DNA of 64,000 bases, from positions 2,699,001 through 2,763,000 of the forward strand of contig NZ_JAPEOS010000001.1 in NCBI RefSeq assembly GCF_026340975.1, given 5' to 3'. Of the stretch, positions 28,539 to 37,017 are shown piece after piece. The DNA is from Streptomyces sp. NBC_01214 (GTDB lineage Bacteria > Actinomycetota > Actinomycetes > Streptomycetales > Streptomycetaceae). Each line of letters opens with the position of its first letter. The first letter of the stretch is position 1. The notes below the pieces were generated by a model, which saw only the letters and a list, made by a program, of their open reading frames with translations, made no database searches and had not been told where the DNA came from. Both the position numbers and the translations under genes were made by a program.

Positions 28539-30110
28539 ATGCCGACGGGCAGACCCTCCACGCTCCAAGACCCGGCCGAGATCCGTACGTACAAGGGCCA
28601 GGACCGGGCCCTGCGCGCCGACCGCCTCGGCACCGCGGGGCTGCTCCTGTCCGTGCTCGCCGCCAGCGCGCCCCTGATGGTCGTCGCCGGTGTCATGCCC
28701 ACGACCTTCGGCGTCATGGGCGTCGTCGGCCAGCCCCTGCTCTTCGTCATCCTCGGCGCCGTCCTCGCCCTCTTCAGCGTCGGCTACGCCGAGATGAGCC
28801 GGCACGTCCACAACGCCGGCGCCTTCTACGCGTACATCGCCCGCGGCCTCGGCCCCACCGCCGGCGCGGGCGCCTCCCTCGTCGCCCTCGTCGCGTACAG
28901 CGCCATGCAGGTCGGCGTCTTCGGCATCCTCGGCTTCGAAATATCCGGCCTCTTCGCCACCTACCTGGACACCGAACTCTCCTGGTGGATACCGGCGCTC
29001 CTCGCCGTCGCCGTCACCGGCGCGCTCGGCTGGCTCAAGATCGACCTCAACGCGAAGGTCCTCGGGGTCCTCCTCCTCGTCGAGTGCGTCCTGGTCGTCG
29101 TCTTCGACGTCGCCGCCCTCGGCAAGCCGGCCGCCGAAGGCCTCTCGCTCCACGCCTTCAACCCCGAGACCCTGGGCGGAGCCGGCTTCGGCACCGCCCT
29201 GTGCTTCTGCATCGCCGCCTTCGTCGGCTTCGAGCAGTCCCCGGTCTACGCCGAGGAGACCAGCAAGCCGCACATCGTCGTCTCGCGCGTGATGTTCCTC
29301 GCCGTCGGCTTCGTCGCCCTCTTCTTCGCCGTCAGCGCCTGGGCCCTCACCGTCGCCACCGGCCCCTCCGAGGTCGTCAAGACCTCCGCCGAGGCCGGCC
29401 CCACCCTGCTCTTCCAGCTCACCGAGAGCCGCCTCGGCACCACCTTCACCGACGTCCTGCACGTCCTCTTCGTGACCGGCATGTTCGCCGCCATGCTCAG
29501 CTTCCACAACGTGGTCGCCCGCTACGCCTTCGCCATGGGCCGCGAGGGCCTGCTCCCGGCCGCCTTCGGCCGCACCAACGCCGGCACCGGCGCCCCCGCC
29601 ACCGGCTCCCTGCTCCAGACCGGCATCGCCGCCCTCGTCGTGATCGCCTTCGCGCTCACCGAGGACAAGGCCCCCGCCGACCCGGCCGTCGCGGTGCAGC
29701 CGCCCGACCCCACCACCCCCGTACTGCACCTGTTCACCTGGATGGGCAGCGTCGGCGCCCTCGGCGTGACCCTTCTCATGGCCGCCGCCTCCTTCGCCGT
29801 CATCGCCTTCTTCGTCCGCCGCGGCACCGCCGGCGCCCAGGTCTGGCGCCTCGTCGCGGCCGGCGCCGCCGGCCTCGCCCTGCTGGCCATCGCCGTCTAC
29901 ACCGTCAAGGACTTCGGCGTCCTGGTCGGCGCCGAGAAGGGCTCCGCGCTCGGCTGGGTGCTGCCCGGCATCATCGGCGCCGCCGTCGTGGTCGGCCTGG
30001 CCTACGGAGCCCTGCTGCGCCGCAGCCGTCCCGAGGTGCACGCCCGCATCGGCCTGGGCAACGAGGCCTTCCGCCTCGACCAGGCGGCGGAGGGCACCCC
30101 GGGCGACTGA
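28539..30110 (+). CDS. APC superfamily amino acid permease
   Basis: 523 residues with about 12 transmembrane helices. The APC signature region near the N-terminus reads LRADRLGTAGLLLSVLAAS and MVVAGVMPTTFGVMG; FVGFEQSPVYAEETSKPH matches the conserved loop after helix 6, and RYAFAMGREGLLP the loop after helix 8. The substrate cannot be read. CGAAAGGA precedes ATG 28539. The gene ends in a strong hairpin (30130-30171) that separates it from the second permease. Confidence 0.9.
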   Translation: MPTGRPSTLQDPAEIRTYKGQDRALRADRLGTAGLLLSVLAASAPLMVVAGVMPTTFGVMGVVGQPLLFVILGAVLALFSVGYAEMSRHVHNAGAFYAYIARGLGPTAGAGASLVALVAYSAMQVGVFGILGFEISGLFATYLDTELSWWIPALLAVAVTGALGWLKIDLNAKVLGVLLLVECVLVVVFDVAALGKPAAEGLSLHAFNPETLGGAGFGTALCFCIAAFVGFEQSPVYAEETSKPHIVVSRVMFLAVGFVALFFAVSAWALTVATGPSEVVKTSAEAGPTLLFQLTESRLGTTFTDVLHVLFVTGMFAAMLSFHNVVARYAFAMGREGLLPAAFGRTNAGTGAPATGSLLQTGIAALVVIAFALTEDKAPADPAVAVQPPDPTTPVLHLFTWMGSVGALGVTLLMAAASFAVIAFFVRRGTAGAQVWRLVAAGAAGLALLAIAVYTVKDFGVLVGAEKGSALGWVLPGIIGAAVVVGLAYGALLRRSRPEVHARIGLGNEAFRLDQAAEGTPGD

Positions 30111-30129
30111 CCTCGCTTTCCAGCCCCTA

Positions 30130-30171
30130 CGAAGCCCCCGGCAACCGTTTCCATGGTCGTCGGGGGCTTCG
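30130..30171 (+). terminator. intrinsic-type terminator after APC permease
   Basis: Arms CGAAGCCCCCG (30130-30140) and CGGGGGCTTCG (30161-30171), 11-bp perfect stem. The same arm sequence is reused in the terminator at 31782-31821. Confidence 0.8.
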
Positions 30172-30208
30172 GCGTGCAGGGGGTGCTTTTGGAGGGGAGA
30201 GGAGCCTC

Positions 30209-30328
30209 ATGGTCTCCTGTTGCGACCAAACCACCCGGATCGCAGCACAGGGGACACCACCCAGCCCCCTGCGCGGCGGCCCGGGCCTGCCTTGTCCCAC
30301 CCACGAAGGCGAAGTCCCACATGAGTGA
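30209..30328 (+). CDS. small upstream ORF (possible leader peptide) of the asparagine-type permease
   Basis: 39 codons. A strong ribosome site (GGAGGGGAGAGGAG, 30191-30204) stands four bases before ATG 30209, whereas the permease itself has only a weak site. The peptide begins MVSCCDQTT and contains three Cys and no other obvious feature. Its stop TGA (30326-30328) overlaps the permease ATG (30321), so ribosomes ending here could restart on the permease. It may regulate the permease by coupling or by codon-dependent stalling, but it could also be a chance ORF: GC-rich DNA makes open frames common. Confidence 0.45.
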   Translation: MVSCCDQTTRIAAQGTPPSPLRGGPGLPCPTHEGEVPHE

Positions 30329-31769
30329 CCTGAGTGACCGCACCTTGACCGAGGCACCCGCCCCGGCGCCGACCCGCCATGTCGACGCCGGAGACGAGGG
30401 CTACAGCAAGGACCTCAAGTCCCGCCACATCAACATGATCGCGATCGGCGGGGCCATAGGCACCGGCCTCTTCCTCGGCGCGGGCGGCCGCCTCGCCGGC
30501 GCCGGCCCCTCCCTCGCGATCGCCTACGCGGTGTGCGGCGTCTTCGCCTTCTTCGTCGTCCGGGCACTCGGCGAGCTCGTCCTCTACCGGCCCTCCTCCG
30601 GTGCCTTCGTCTCCTACGCCCGTGAGTTCATGGGGGAGAAGGGCGCCTACACGGCCGGCTGGCTGTACTTCCTGAACTGGTCCACGACCACCGTCGCCGA
30701 CATCACGGCCGCCGCGACCTACGCCCACTTCTGGTCGCTGTTCACCGACGTCCCCCAGTGGGTCCTCGCCTTCATCGCCCTCGCCATCGTGCTCACCGCC
30801 AACTTGATCTCGGTGAAGTACTTCGGCGAGATGGAGTTCTGGTTCTCGCTCGTCAAGGTCGCCGCCCTCGTCGTCTTCCTGATCGTCGGCATCTGGCTCG
30901 TCGCCACCAGCCACGACATCGGCGGCACCACCCCCGGCCTCGCCAACATCACGGACAACGGCGGCATCTTCCCCTCCGGCGTCCTCCCGATGCTCCTGGT
31001 GATCCAGGGCGTCGTCTTCGCCTACGCCTCCGTCGAGCTCTGCGGAGTCGCCGCCGGCGAGACCGAGAACCCCGAGAAGATCATGCCGAAGGCGATCAAC
31101 TCGATCATGTGGCGCGTGGGCCTGTTCTACGTCGGCTCGGTCGTCCTCCTCGCCCTCCTGCTGCCCTACACCGCGTACAGCTCCGACCAGAGCCCCTTCG
31201 TCACCGTCTTCGACAAGCTCGGCGTCCCCGGCGCCGCCGGCGTCATGAACCTCGTCGTCCTGACGGCCGCCCTCTCCAGCCTGAACTCCGGCCTCTACTC
31301 CACCGGCCGCATCCTGCGCTCGATGTCCCTGTCCGGCTCCGCCCCCAAGTTCACCGGCGTCATGAACAAGGGCAAGGTCCCCTACGGCGGCGTGCTGTTC
31401 ACCGCCGCCTTCGGCCTCGCGGGCGTCGGGCTGAACGCCTTCATGCCGAAGGACGCCTTCGAGCTCGTCCTGAACTTCGCCTCGCTGGGCATCCTCGGCA
31501 CCTGGGCGATGGTCATGATCTGCTCGCTGTTCTTCTGGCGCCGCGCCCAGCAGGGCCTCGTGGAGCGCCCCTCGTACCGCCTGCCCTGGGCCCCGTACAC
31601 CCAGATCGTCACCCTGGTGTTCCTGCTCGCCGTGCTGGTGCTGATGTGGTGCGACGGCGGCGTCGGCCGCACCACGGTCCTCTTCGTCCCGGTCATCGGC
31701 GCCGCCCTGGTCGGCGGCTGGTACCTGGTCCGCGGCCGCGTGGCCGAACTCGCCACCACCCGCCGCTGA
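30321..31769 (+). CDS. amino acid permease of the asparagine/GABA (AnsP-like) group
   Basis: 482 residues, about 12 transmembrane helices. The AAT-family signature is clear: KSRHINMIAIGGAIGTGLFL near residue 40, YRPSSGAFVSYAREFMG, and FAYASVELCGVAAGETENP at the conserved loop, which is typical of L-asparagine, GABA and D-serine/alanine permeases. I lean to asparagine uptake but the substrate is inference. ATG 30321 has only a weak ribosome site and overlaps the stop of the small ORF at 30209-30328. Terminator 31782-31821 follows. Confidence 0.9.
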   Translation: MSDLSDRTLTEAPAPAPTRHVDAGDEGYSKDLKSRHINMIAIGGAIGTGLFLGAGGRLAGAGPSLAIAYAVCGVFAFFVVRALGELVLYRPSSGAFVSYAREFMGEKGAYTAGWLYFLNWSTTTVADITAAATYAHFWSLFTDVPQWVLAFIALAIVLTANLISVKYFGEMEFWFSLVKVAALVVFLIVGIWLVATSHDIGGTTPGLANITDNGGIFPSGVLPMLLVIQGVVFAYASVELCGVAAGETENPEKIMPKAINSIMWRVGLFYVGSVVLLALLLPYTAYSSDQSPFVTVFDKLGVPGAAGVMNLVVLTAALSSLNSGLYSTGRILRSMSLSGSAPKFTGVMNKGKVPYGGVLFTAAFGLAGVGLNAFMPKDAFELVLNFASLGILGTWAMVMICSLFFWRRAQQGLVERPSYRLPWAPYTQIVTLVFLLAVLVLMWCDGGVGRTTVLFVPVIGAALVGGWYLVRGRVAELATTRR

Positions 31770-31781
31770 TCCCGCGACCGT

Positions 31782-31821
31782 CGAAGCCCCCGCACCGGAC
31801 CCGTCCGGCGCGGGGGCTTCG
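31782..31821. terminator. bidirectional terminator after permease
   Basis: CGAAGCCCCCGC ... GCGGGGGCTTCG, 12-bp perfect stem whose inner loop can also pair (CCGGAC/GTCCGG). It lies between convergent genes. Confidence 0.85.
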
Positions 31822-31843
31822 CCACATCGACCCCAGGGACGGC

Positions 31844-33616
31844 CTAGTGCCCGCGCCGTCCGGCGGTGCGGGCGGCCAGGACCGTGACGTCGTCCTCCGC
31901 GTCGGTGACCCGCAGCGCCGCGAGCACCGTGTCGATGACCTCGTTCAGGGCCCCGTCCACCGGTAGCGGAATGCCGGTGAGGCGTTGCAGCGAGGCGTCG
32001 ATGTCCTCGCCCCGGCGCTCGACCAGGCCGTCCGTGAAGAGCATCAGGACACAACCCGGCTTGAGCGCGAAGGACGCCTCCTCGTACCGGCCGTAGCCGG
32101 TGCCCAGCGGCGGGCCCACCGGGACCGGTGCCAGGAACGGGCCCCGCCCGCGGCCGATGACCATGGCGGGCAGGTGCCCGGCGCTCGCGTGGACGCACGC
32201 CCCGGCGGCCCGATCGACCAGGACGAGCAAGCAAGTGGCGACCCGGTCCAGACCGCCCGCGAAAACGACCTGGTCCGCCTCGCGCAGGATGTCCGCCGGC
32301 GCGTTCCCGGACGCGGCCAGCGCACGGATGAGGGAACGGTAGTGGCTCATGGCGACCGCCGCCTCGACCCCGTGTCCCATCACGTCGCCCATCACCAGCA
32401 GGGTCCGGCCGCCGGGCAGCGCCAGGCAGTCGAACCAGTCCCCGCCCACCAGGACCCCCGTGCCGGAGGGCAGGTAGCGGGAGGCCACTTCGAGGTCGTC
32501 GTGCGGGAAGGTGGGCTCGGACAGCAGCGCCTGCTGCAGTTCGAGGGCCATCCCCTGCTCCCGGGCGAACCGCTCTGCCTTGGCGAGACTGGCGGCCGCC
32601 CGCTCCGCCAGGGTGCGAGCCACGACGACGTCCTCGAGCCCGAAGGCCGGCGAATCCCCGGCGCGCACCAGCGTGAGGGTGCCGATCGGGCGGTCCTGGG
32701 CGATCAGCGGGACCACGACACCCGAGTGGATGCCCGCCTCCCGGTACGCGGCGACCCGGTCCGCGCTCGGTGCCGCCCGGCTGAAGGCCTCGTCGGACGA
32801 GAAGTTGCCCAGCCAGGGCTCACCGCTCTCCAGGCACTGCCTGACCGCGGAGCCGGGCTGGTAGTCCACGTGCTCCCCGGCCGCACCGAGCACCCGCACC
32901 CGCGCCGAAAGTTCCCGTACCGAGGCCACCGCGACCCGCCGCAGCCGCAGGGCCCCGCCGGCGGGCAGCTCCCCGCCCGGTCCCTCCCGCGGGATGAGCT
33001 CCACGCTCGCGGCGTCGGCCAGCCCGGGAACCAGGAACTCGCTCAGCTCACGACAGGTGGTGTCCACGTCGAGGGTGGTGCCGACCCGCACCGCGGCGGT
33101 GTCCAGCATGAGCAGGCGCCGGTTGGTGCGCGACAGCTCCCGCTGCCGTTCCCTGGGGGCGCTGACCTCCAGGCCGATCCCCGCCAGCCCCAGCACCCGC
33201 CCGTCCTCCTCCAGCCGGTGGTAGGTCCCCCGCCACACCCGCGACTCGTACGGGGAATCGGCGAGGGTGCGGCCCTCCAGGACGAGCTCCCGGGGTCGCC
33301 CGTCCCGCAGCACCTCGTGCAGCACCTCGTCGGGGCGCTCGACGTCCGGCAGGACCTCGTTCAGCGTCCGCCCCAGCAGAGCCTCGGCGGGCAGGCCGTT
33401 CATCACGGCCATGTGCGGGCTGACGTACAGGTAGCGCAGGTCGGTGTCGAGCAGGGCGATCCCCGCCCGGGCCCCGTCGAGGACCTGCCGCAGCAGCCGG
33501 TACTCGCGCACCAGCCGGTCCACATCGGACGGATCACCCGCCAGGGCGGCGGCGACCACCTCGTCCGCGTCCTGGCCGAACAGCGGACGAGGGCCGGCAC
33601 CCTCAGCCCACGTCAC
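31844..33616 (-). CDS. PP2C/SpoIIE serine phosphatase with PAS and GAF sensors
   Basis: 590 residues. PAS domain about residues 35-150 (VLDGARAGIALLDTDLRYLY), GAF domain about 170-320 (TRELSEFLVPGLADAASVEL), then a C-terminal SpoIIE phosphatase: GVLVGGDWFDCL with the metal Asp, LVMGDVMGHGVEAAV, LLVLVDRAAGACVHASAGH and LFTDGLVERRGEDID. Such proteins dephosphorylate anti-anti-sigma factors in response to a sensed signal and so switch on stress sigma factors. GTG 33616 is chosen because GGAGGT lies just upstream; the longer frame to 33715 overlaps the terminator of the preceding gene. No anti-sigma gene is next to it, so its partner is elsewhere. Confidence 0.92.
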   Translation of the reverse strand: MTWAEGAGPRPLFGQDADEVVAAALAGDPSDVDRLVREYRLLRQVLDGARAGIALLDTDLRYLYVSPHMAVMNGLPAEALLGRTLNEVLPDVERPDEVLHEVLRDGRPRELVLEGRTLADSPYESRVWRGTYHRLEEDGRVLGLAGIGLEVSAPRERQRELSRTNRRLLMLDTAAVRVGTTLDVDTTCRELSEFLVPGLADAASVELIPREGPGGELPAGGALRLRRVAVASVRELSARVRVLGAAGEHVDYQPGSAVRQCLESGEPWLGNFSSDEAFSRAAPSADRVAAYREAGIHSGVVVPLIAQDRPIGTLTLVRAGDSPAFGLEDVVVARTLAERAAASLAKAERFAREQGMALELQQALLSEPTFPHDDLEVASRYLPSGTGVLVGGDWFDCLALPGGRTLLVMGDVMGHGVEAAVAMSHYRSLIRALAASGNAPADILREADQVVFAGGLDRVATCLLVLVDRAAGACVHASAGHLPAMVIGRGRGPFLAPVPVGPPLGTGYGRYEEASFALKPGCVLMLFTDGLVERRGEDIDASLQRLTGIPLPVDGALNEVIDTVLAALRVTDAEDDVTVLAARTAGRRGH

Positions 33617-33668
33617 GGGACCTCCATCAGCCGGTCTGCCCCTCCGATGTGGTCCCAACATAGCAAAA

Positions 33669-33707
33669 GGGCAGGTCAGGGCGGTATTGCGTCGCTCTGA
33701 CCTGCCC
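33669..33707 (-). terminator. intrinsic terminator of the small membrane gene
   Basis: GGGCAGGTCAG / CTGACCTGCCC, 11-bp perfect stem with an 17-base loop, followed on the minus strand by TTTTGC. It sits between two minus-strand genes. Confidence 0.8.
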
Positions 33708-33718
33708 TGTTGCACCGA

Positions 33719-34102
33719 TCAGGACCGGCGGGCCGACGGCCTGCGGCTCAGCGCCAGCAGGCTCAGGGCAAACATCAGGACACCCAGGGGGACATGGACC
33801 GACGGCACCCGCGCGATGCCCAGGACCACCTGCACCGAGGCGAGGACGAGGAAGCCCGACGAGTACAGGACGGGCCGGGGCGACCCGCCGCCCGGCCGCC
33901 ACGCCAGCACCGCGGCGATCACGTACAGCATCGTCGCCCCGTACATCACGCGCGCGCCGATGCCGTGCAGCAGCTCGCCGTGGGCCGAGGACAGCAGCAC
34001 CCCGGCGGTGGCCGCCTGGAAGAAGATGGCCAAGGTCTGCAGGCCGACGGTGACCTGGAGGAAAGTGAAGGTGCGCGGCTTCTCCGTCGTCAGAGTGGCC
34101 AT
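33719..34102 (-). CDS. small four-helix membrane protein, divergent from ECF41 sigma gene
   Basis: 127 residues, four hydrophobic helices (LQVTVGLQTLAIFFQAATAGVL, GARVMYGATMLYVIAAVLAW, SSGFLVLASVQVVLGIAR, PLGVLMFALSLLALSRR). No named family recognised. ATG 34102 (MATLTTEKPR) has GAGAGGA upstream. It is divergent from an ECF41-type sigma factor with 116 bp between them; in other genomes ECF41 sigma factors activate a neighbouring oxidoreductase-type gene, and this membrane gene occupies that place here. A possible ECF41-type promoter is at 34158-34184. Confidence 0.75.
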   Translation of the reverse strand: MATLTTEKPRTFTFLQVTVGLQTLAIFFQAATAGVLLSSAHGELLHGIGARVMYGATMLYVIAAVLAWRPGGGSPRPVLYSSGFLVLASVQVVLGIARVPSVHVPLGVLMFALSLLALSRRPSARRS

Positions 34103-34157
34103 GGTGGCGGTCCTCTCTTCTGCCTCACGGCGTAGATCGATATGGTCTCGGTAGTCC

Positions 34158-34184
34158 GACGACGTGGGCCCGCGAAATGTGAGG
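34158..34184 (-). promoter_or_regulatory. possible ECF41-type promoter of the small membrane gene
   Basis: Read on the minus strand: CCTCACA (34184-34178), 16 bases, then CGTC (34161-34158), about 55 bases before ATG 34102. The published ECF41 consensus is close to TGTCACA and CGTC; here five of seven bases match at -35 and all four at -10. By eye only. Confidence 0.4.
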
Positions 34185-34218
34185 CGAGGCACCGAGCGGC
34201 GGGCCGGGGGGAGCGGTC

Positions 34219-35175
34219 GTGAGCACGAGTACGTCGTCCACGCGCGGGGGTGGCGGGTCCGATCCGACCCTCGACGCGATCGTCGGGGAGCGGGGGCACC
34301 TCACCAACCTCGCCTACCGGCTGCTCGGTTCGCTGGCCGAGGCCGAGGACGCCGTCCAGGAGACGTACGCGCGCTGGTACGCGATGCCGAAGCAGAAGCA
34401 GGAGGCCGTCGAGTCGCCCGGCGCCTGGCTGACCACGGTCGCCGGCCGCATTTGCCTGGACCTGCTCGGCTCGGCGCGGGCGCGGCGCGAGCGCTACGTC
34501 GGCGAATGGGTCCCCGAGCCGCTGCCCGACCGTGCGGAGTGGATCAGCGGGGCGGCGGGCGGCGGGGCCGGGCCGATCGATCCGGCGGACCGGGTCACCC
34601 TGGACGAGTCGGTCAACATGGCCTTCCTCGTCGTACTGGAGTCGATGACCCCGGCCGAACGCGTCGCCTTCGTCCTCCACGACGTCTTCCGCTACCCCTT
34701 CGCCGAGATAGCCGCGATCGTCGGCCGGACGCCGGCGGCCTGCCGGCAGCTGGCGACGTCGGCCCGCCGACGCGTGAGCGCCGCGCAGGTCCCGACGGCC
34801 CCGACGGCCGGACAGGCCCCTCTGGTGCGGAACTTCAAGGAGGCGTGGGAGGCCAGGGACATCAAGGCCCTCGTCGGTCTGCTGGCACCCGACGCCGCGA
34901 TGATCGCCGACGGCGGCGGACTCGTCGGCGCCGCCCTGCGTCCGATCGAGGGCAGCGCGCGCATCGCCGAGTACCTGATCCAGATCGCCGACAGGGCTCC
35001 CGGACTGGAGCTCCTGGAACGCTCGGTCAACGGCCGGCCCGGCCTGGTCGCCCGGCACACCGGGGTCACCGTGACCGTGGCGGCGTTCGAGCTCAGCGGC
35101 GATCGCGTCACCCGCATCTGGGCGGTCCGCAATCCGGAGAAGCTCGGCCCCTGGCTGGAGGACGGCCGGGGCTGA
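34219..35175 (+). CDS. ECF41-group RNA polymerase sigma factor with SnoaL-like C-terminal domain
   Basis: 318 residues. Sigma region 2 reads LTNLAYRLLGSLAEAEDAVQETYARW and region 4 ESMTPAERVAFVLHDVFRYPFAEIA. The group-41 hallmarks are all visible: the linker EWVPEP (usual form WLPEP), DGGG in the C-terminal domain, and RNPEKL at the end (usual NPDKL). That C-terminal domain has a SnoaL/NTF2-like fold and acts in place of a separate anti-sigma factor. GTG 34219 has GGGGGA upstream. The classical partner gene (carboxymuconolactone decarboxylase, oxidoreductase or epimerase) is absent; a membrane gene takes its place on the opposite strand. Confidence 0.93.
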   Translation: MSTSTSSTRGGGGSDPTLDAIVGERGHLTNLAYRLLGSLAEAEDAVQETYARWYAMPKQKQEAVESPGAWLTTVAGRICLDLLGSARARRERYVGEWVPEPLPDRAEWISGAAGGGAGPIDPADRVTLDESVNMAFLVVLESMTPAERVAFVLHDVFRYPFAEIAAIVGRTPAACRQLATSARRRVSAAQVPTAPTAGQAPLVRNFKEAWEARDIKALVGLLAPDAAMIADGGGLVGAALRPIEGSARIAEYLIQIADRAPGLELLERSVNGRPGLVARHTGVTVTVAAFELSGDRVTRIWAVRNPEKLGPWLEDGRG

Positions 35176-35248
35176 CCCGGGGCGCCCCCGGTGACCGGCA
35201 CCACGTGAACCGCCGGCTCCACCGGGGCGCCCCACGTCGTGGGACGAC

Positions 35249-35290
35249 GAAAAAGCCGGTCAGTGCGACTTCACATCGCTCTGACCGGCT
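35249..35290 (-). terminator. intrinsic terminator of tRNA-Leu
   Basis: AGCCGGTCAG / CTGACCGGCT, 10-bp stem, followed on the minus strand by a T-run (AAAA at 35250-35253 on the plus strand). It lies 20 bases after the tRNA 3' end. Confidence 0.85.
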
Positions 35291-35309
35291 CTTCCAGGTC
35301 TTTCGACCA

Positions 35310-35397
35310 TGGTGTCCGAGGGGGGACTTGAACCCCCACGCCCGATAAAGGGCACTAGCACCTCAAGCTAGCGCGTCTGCCATTCCGCCACCCGGAC
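35310..35397 (-). tRNA. tRNA-Leu (anticodon GAG)
   Basis: Minus-strand tRNA of 88 nt including an encoded CCA (35310-35312). Acceptor stem GTCCGGG pairs with CTCGGAC (one G-U). The anticodon stem is CTAGC/GCTAG with loop TTGAGGT, giving GAG, which reads CTC/CTT leucine codons. A long variable arm (GTGCCCTTTATCGGGCG) marks a class II tRNA, as expected for Leu. The T loop reads TTCAAGT. No integrase gene is nearby, so it does not appear to be used as an attachment site here. Confidence 0.97.
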
Positions 35398-35562
35398 AAG
35401 GTGTCTGTCTCGCGTCCCTCGCGGGCCGTTCCGACGTGGAAAACATTACCAAACATTCCGGGGTCCTCGATCACACCCCCCGGCGACCGAGGATCGCCCT
35501 TGGGGAGAGCGGCCCGGAGCGGGAGGATGGGGGTTCGGTACTGATCAGTGGGAGGAAGCAGC

Positions 35563-36888
35563 GTGAGCGAGTCGAGCACGGGCAGGACCGTCTCCGGCGA
35601 GGACGAGGTGGTCGACCTCTGCCGGGACCTCATCCGGATCGACACCAGCAACTACGGGGACCACTCGGGCCCCGGGGAGCGCAAGGCGGCGGAATGGGTC
35701 GCCGAGAAGCTCGCCGAGGTCGGGCTGGAGCCGCAGATCTTCGAATCGCACAAGGGGCGCGCCTCGACCGTGGCGCGGATCGAGGGGGAGGACCCCTCGC
35801 GGCCCGCGCTGCTGATCCACGGGCACACCGACGTGGTTCCGGCCAACGCCGCCGACTGGACGTACGACCCCTTCGCGGGCGAGATCGCCGACGGCTGCCT
35901 GTGGGGCCGCGGCGCCGTCGACATGAAGGACATGGACGCGATGACGCTGGCCGTCGTGCGCGACCGGATGCGCAGCGGGCGCAAGCCCCCGCGGGACATC
36001 GTGCTGGCCTTCCTCGCCGACGAGGAGGCGGGCGGCATCTACGGGGCCCGGCACCTCGTCGACAAGCACCCGGGCCTGTTCGAGGGGGTCACCGAGGCGA
36101 TCGGCGAGGTCGGCGGCTTCTCGTTCACGGTCAACGAGAACCTCCGGCTCTACCTCGTGGAGACCGCCCAGAAGGGCATGCACTGGATGCGGCTCACGGT
36201 GGAGGGCACCGCGGGCCACGGCTCCATGACCAACAGTGACAACGCCATCACGGAGCTGTGCGAGGCCGTGGGTCGACTCGGCCGCCACCAGTGGCCGGTC
36301 CGCGTGACCAAGACGGTGCGCAGCTTCCTGGACGAGCTCTCGGACGCGCTCGGGACCCCCCTGGACCCGGACAACATGGACGCGACGCTCGCCAAGCTCG
36401 GCGGCATCGCCAAGATGGTCGGCGCGACGCTGCGCAACTCGGCCGCCCCGACGATGCTCGGTGCCGGCTACAAGGTCAACGTCATCCCCGGCCAGGCGAC
36501 GGCGCACGTCGACGGCCGCTTCCTGCCGGGCTACGAGGACGAGTTCTTCGCCGACCTGGACCGGATCCTCGGCCCGCGCGTGAAGCGGGAGGACGTGCAC
36601 GGAGACAAGGCGCTGGAGACGGACTTCGACGGCAGGCTGGTGGACGCCATGCAGGGCGCCCTGAAGGCCGAGGACCCGATCGCGCGCGCGGTCCCGTACA
36701 TGCTCTCGGGCGGTACGGACGCCAAGTCCTTCGACGACCTCGGCATCCGCTGCTTCGGCTTCGCGCCGCTGCAGCTGCCGCCGGAGCTGGACTTCGCCGG
36801 GATGTTCCACGGCGTGGACGAGCGGGTGCCGGTCGACGGACTGAAGTTCGGTGTGCGGGTGCTCGACCGGTTCATCGACAACGCCTGA
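35563..36888 (+). CDS. M20/M25/M40 family metallo-peptidase
   Basis: 441 residues. Metal and active-site motifs of the M20 family: LIHGHTDVVPAN (metal His and catalytic Asp), GRGAVDMKDMDA (bridging Asp), LAFLADEEAGG (catalytic Glu and ligand), and FHGVDERVPVDG (last His). The dimerisation domain sits in the middle (about 215-330). It removes N-terminal or acyl groups from small peptides or amino acids; exact substrate unknown. GTG 35563 is chosen because GGAGG at 35551-35555 lies seven bases upstream; the ATG-like frame at 35548 has none. It follows the tRNA gene, on the opposite strand. Confidence 0.92.
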   Translation: MSESSTGRTVSGEDEVVDLCRDLIRIDTSNYGDHSGPGERKAAEWVAEKLAEVGLEPQIFESHKGRASTVARIEGEDPSRPALLIHGHTDVVPANAADWTYDPFAGEIADGCLWGRGAVDMKDMDAMTLAVVRDRMRSGRKPPRDIVLAFLADEEAGGIYGARHLVDKHPGLFEGVTEAIGEVGGFSFTVNENLRLYLVETAQKGMHWMRLTVEGTAGHGSMTNSDNAITELCEAVGRLGRHQWPVRVTKTVRSFLDELSDALGTPLDPDNMDATLAKLGGIAKMVGATLRNSAAPTMLGAGYKVNVIPGQATAHVDGRFLPGYEDEFFADLDRILGPRVKREDVHGDKALETDFDGRLVDAMQGALKAEDPIARAVPYMLSGGTDAKSFDDLGIRCFGFAPLQLPPELDFAGMFHGVDERVPVDGLKFGVRVLDRFIDNA

Positions 36889-37017
36889 GATTCGAGAAGG
36901 TGTGCGCATTCCACTGAGAAGAGTGAATGCACTCATACGCTCGTAGCCCCGGTGATCCCTCCTCGTTACAGGTGATGCGGTCCGCGGCTGGGACCGCATT
37001 GCCTACTAGGAGGAACA

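Noticed and set aside
35355..35375. CCTCAAGCTAGC resembles half of a SoxR box (CCTCAAG...)
   Set aside because: It is the anticodon stem region of tRNA-Leu(GAG) and not a promoter; the second half site is absent.
35310..35397. tRNA-Leu as integration site of a mobile element
   Set aside because: No integrase, excisionase or direct repeat of the tRNA 3' end is visible nearby.
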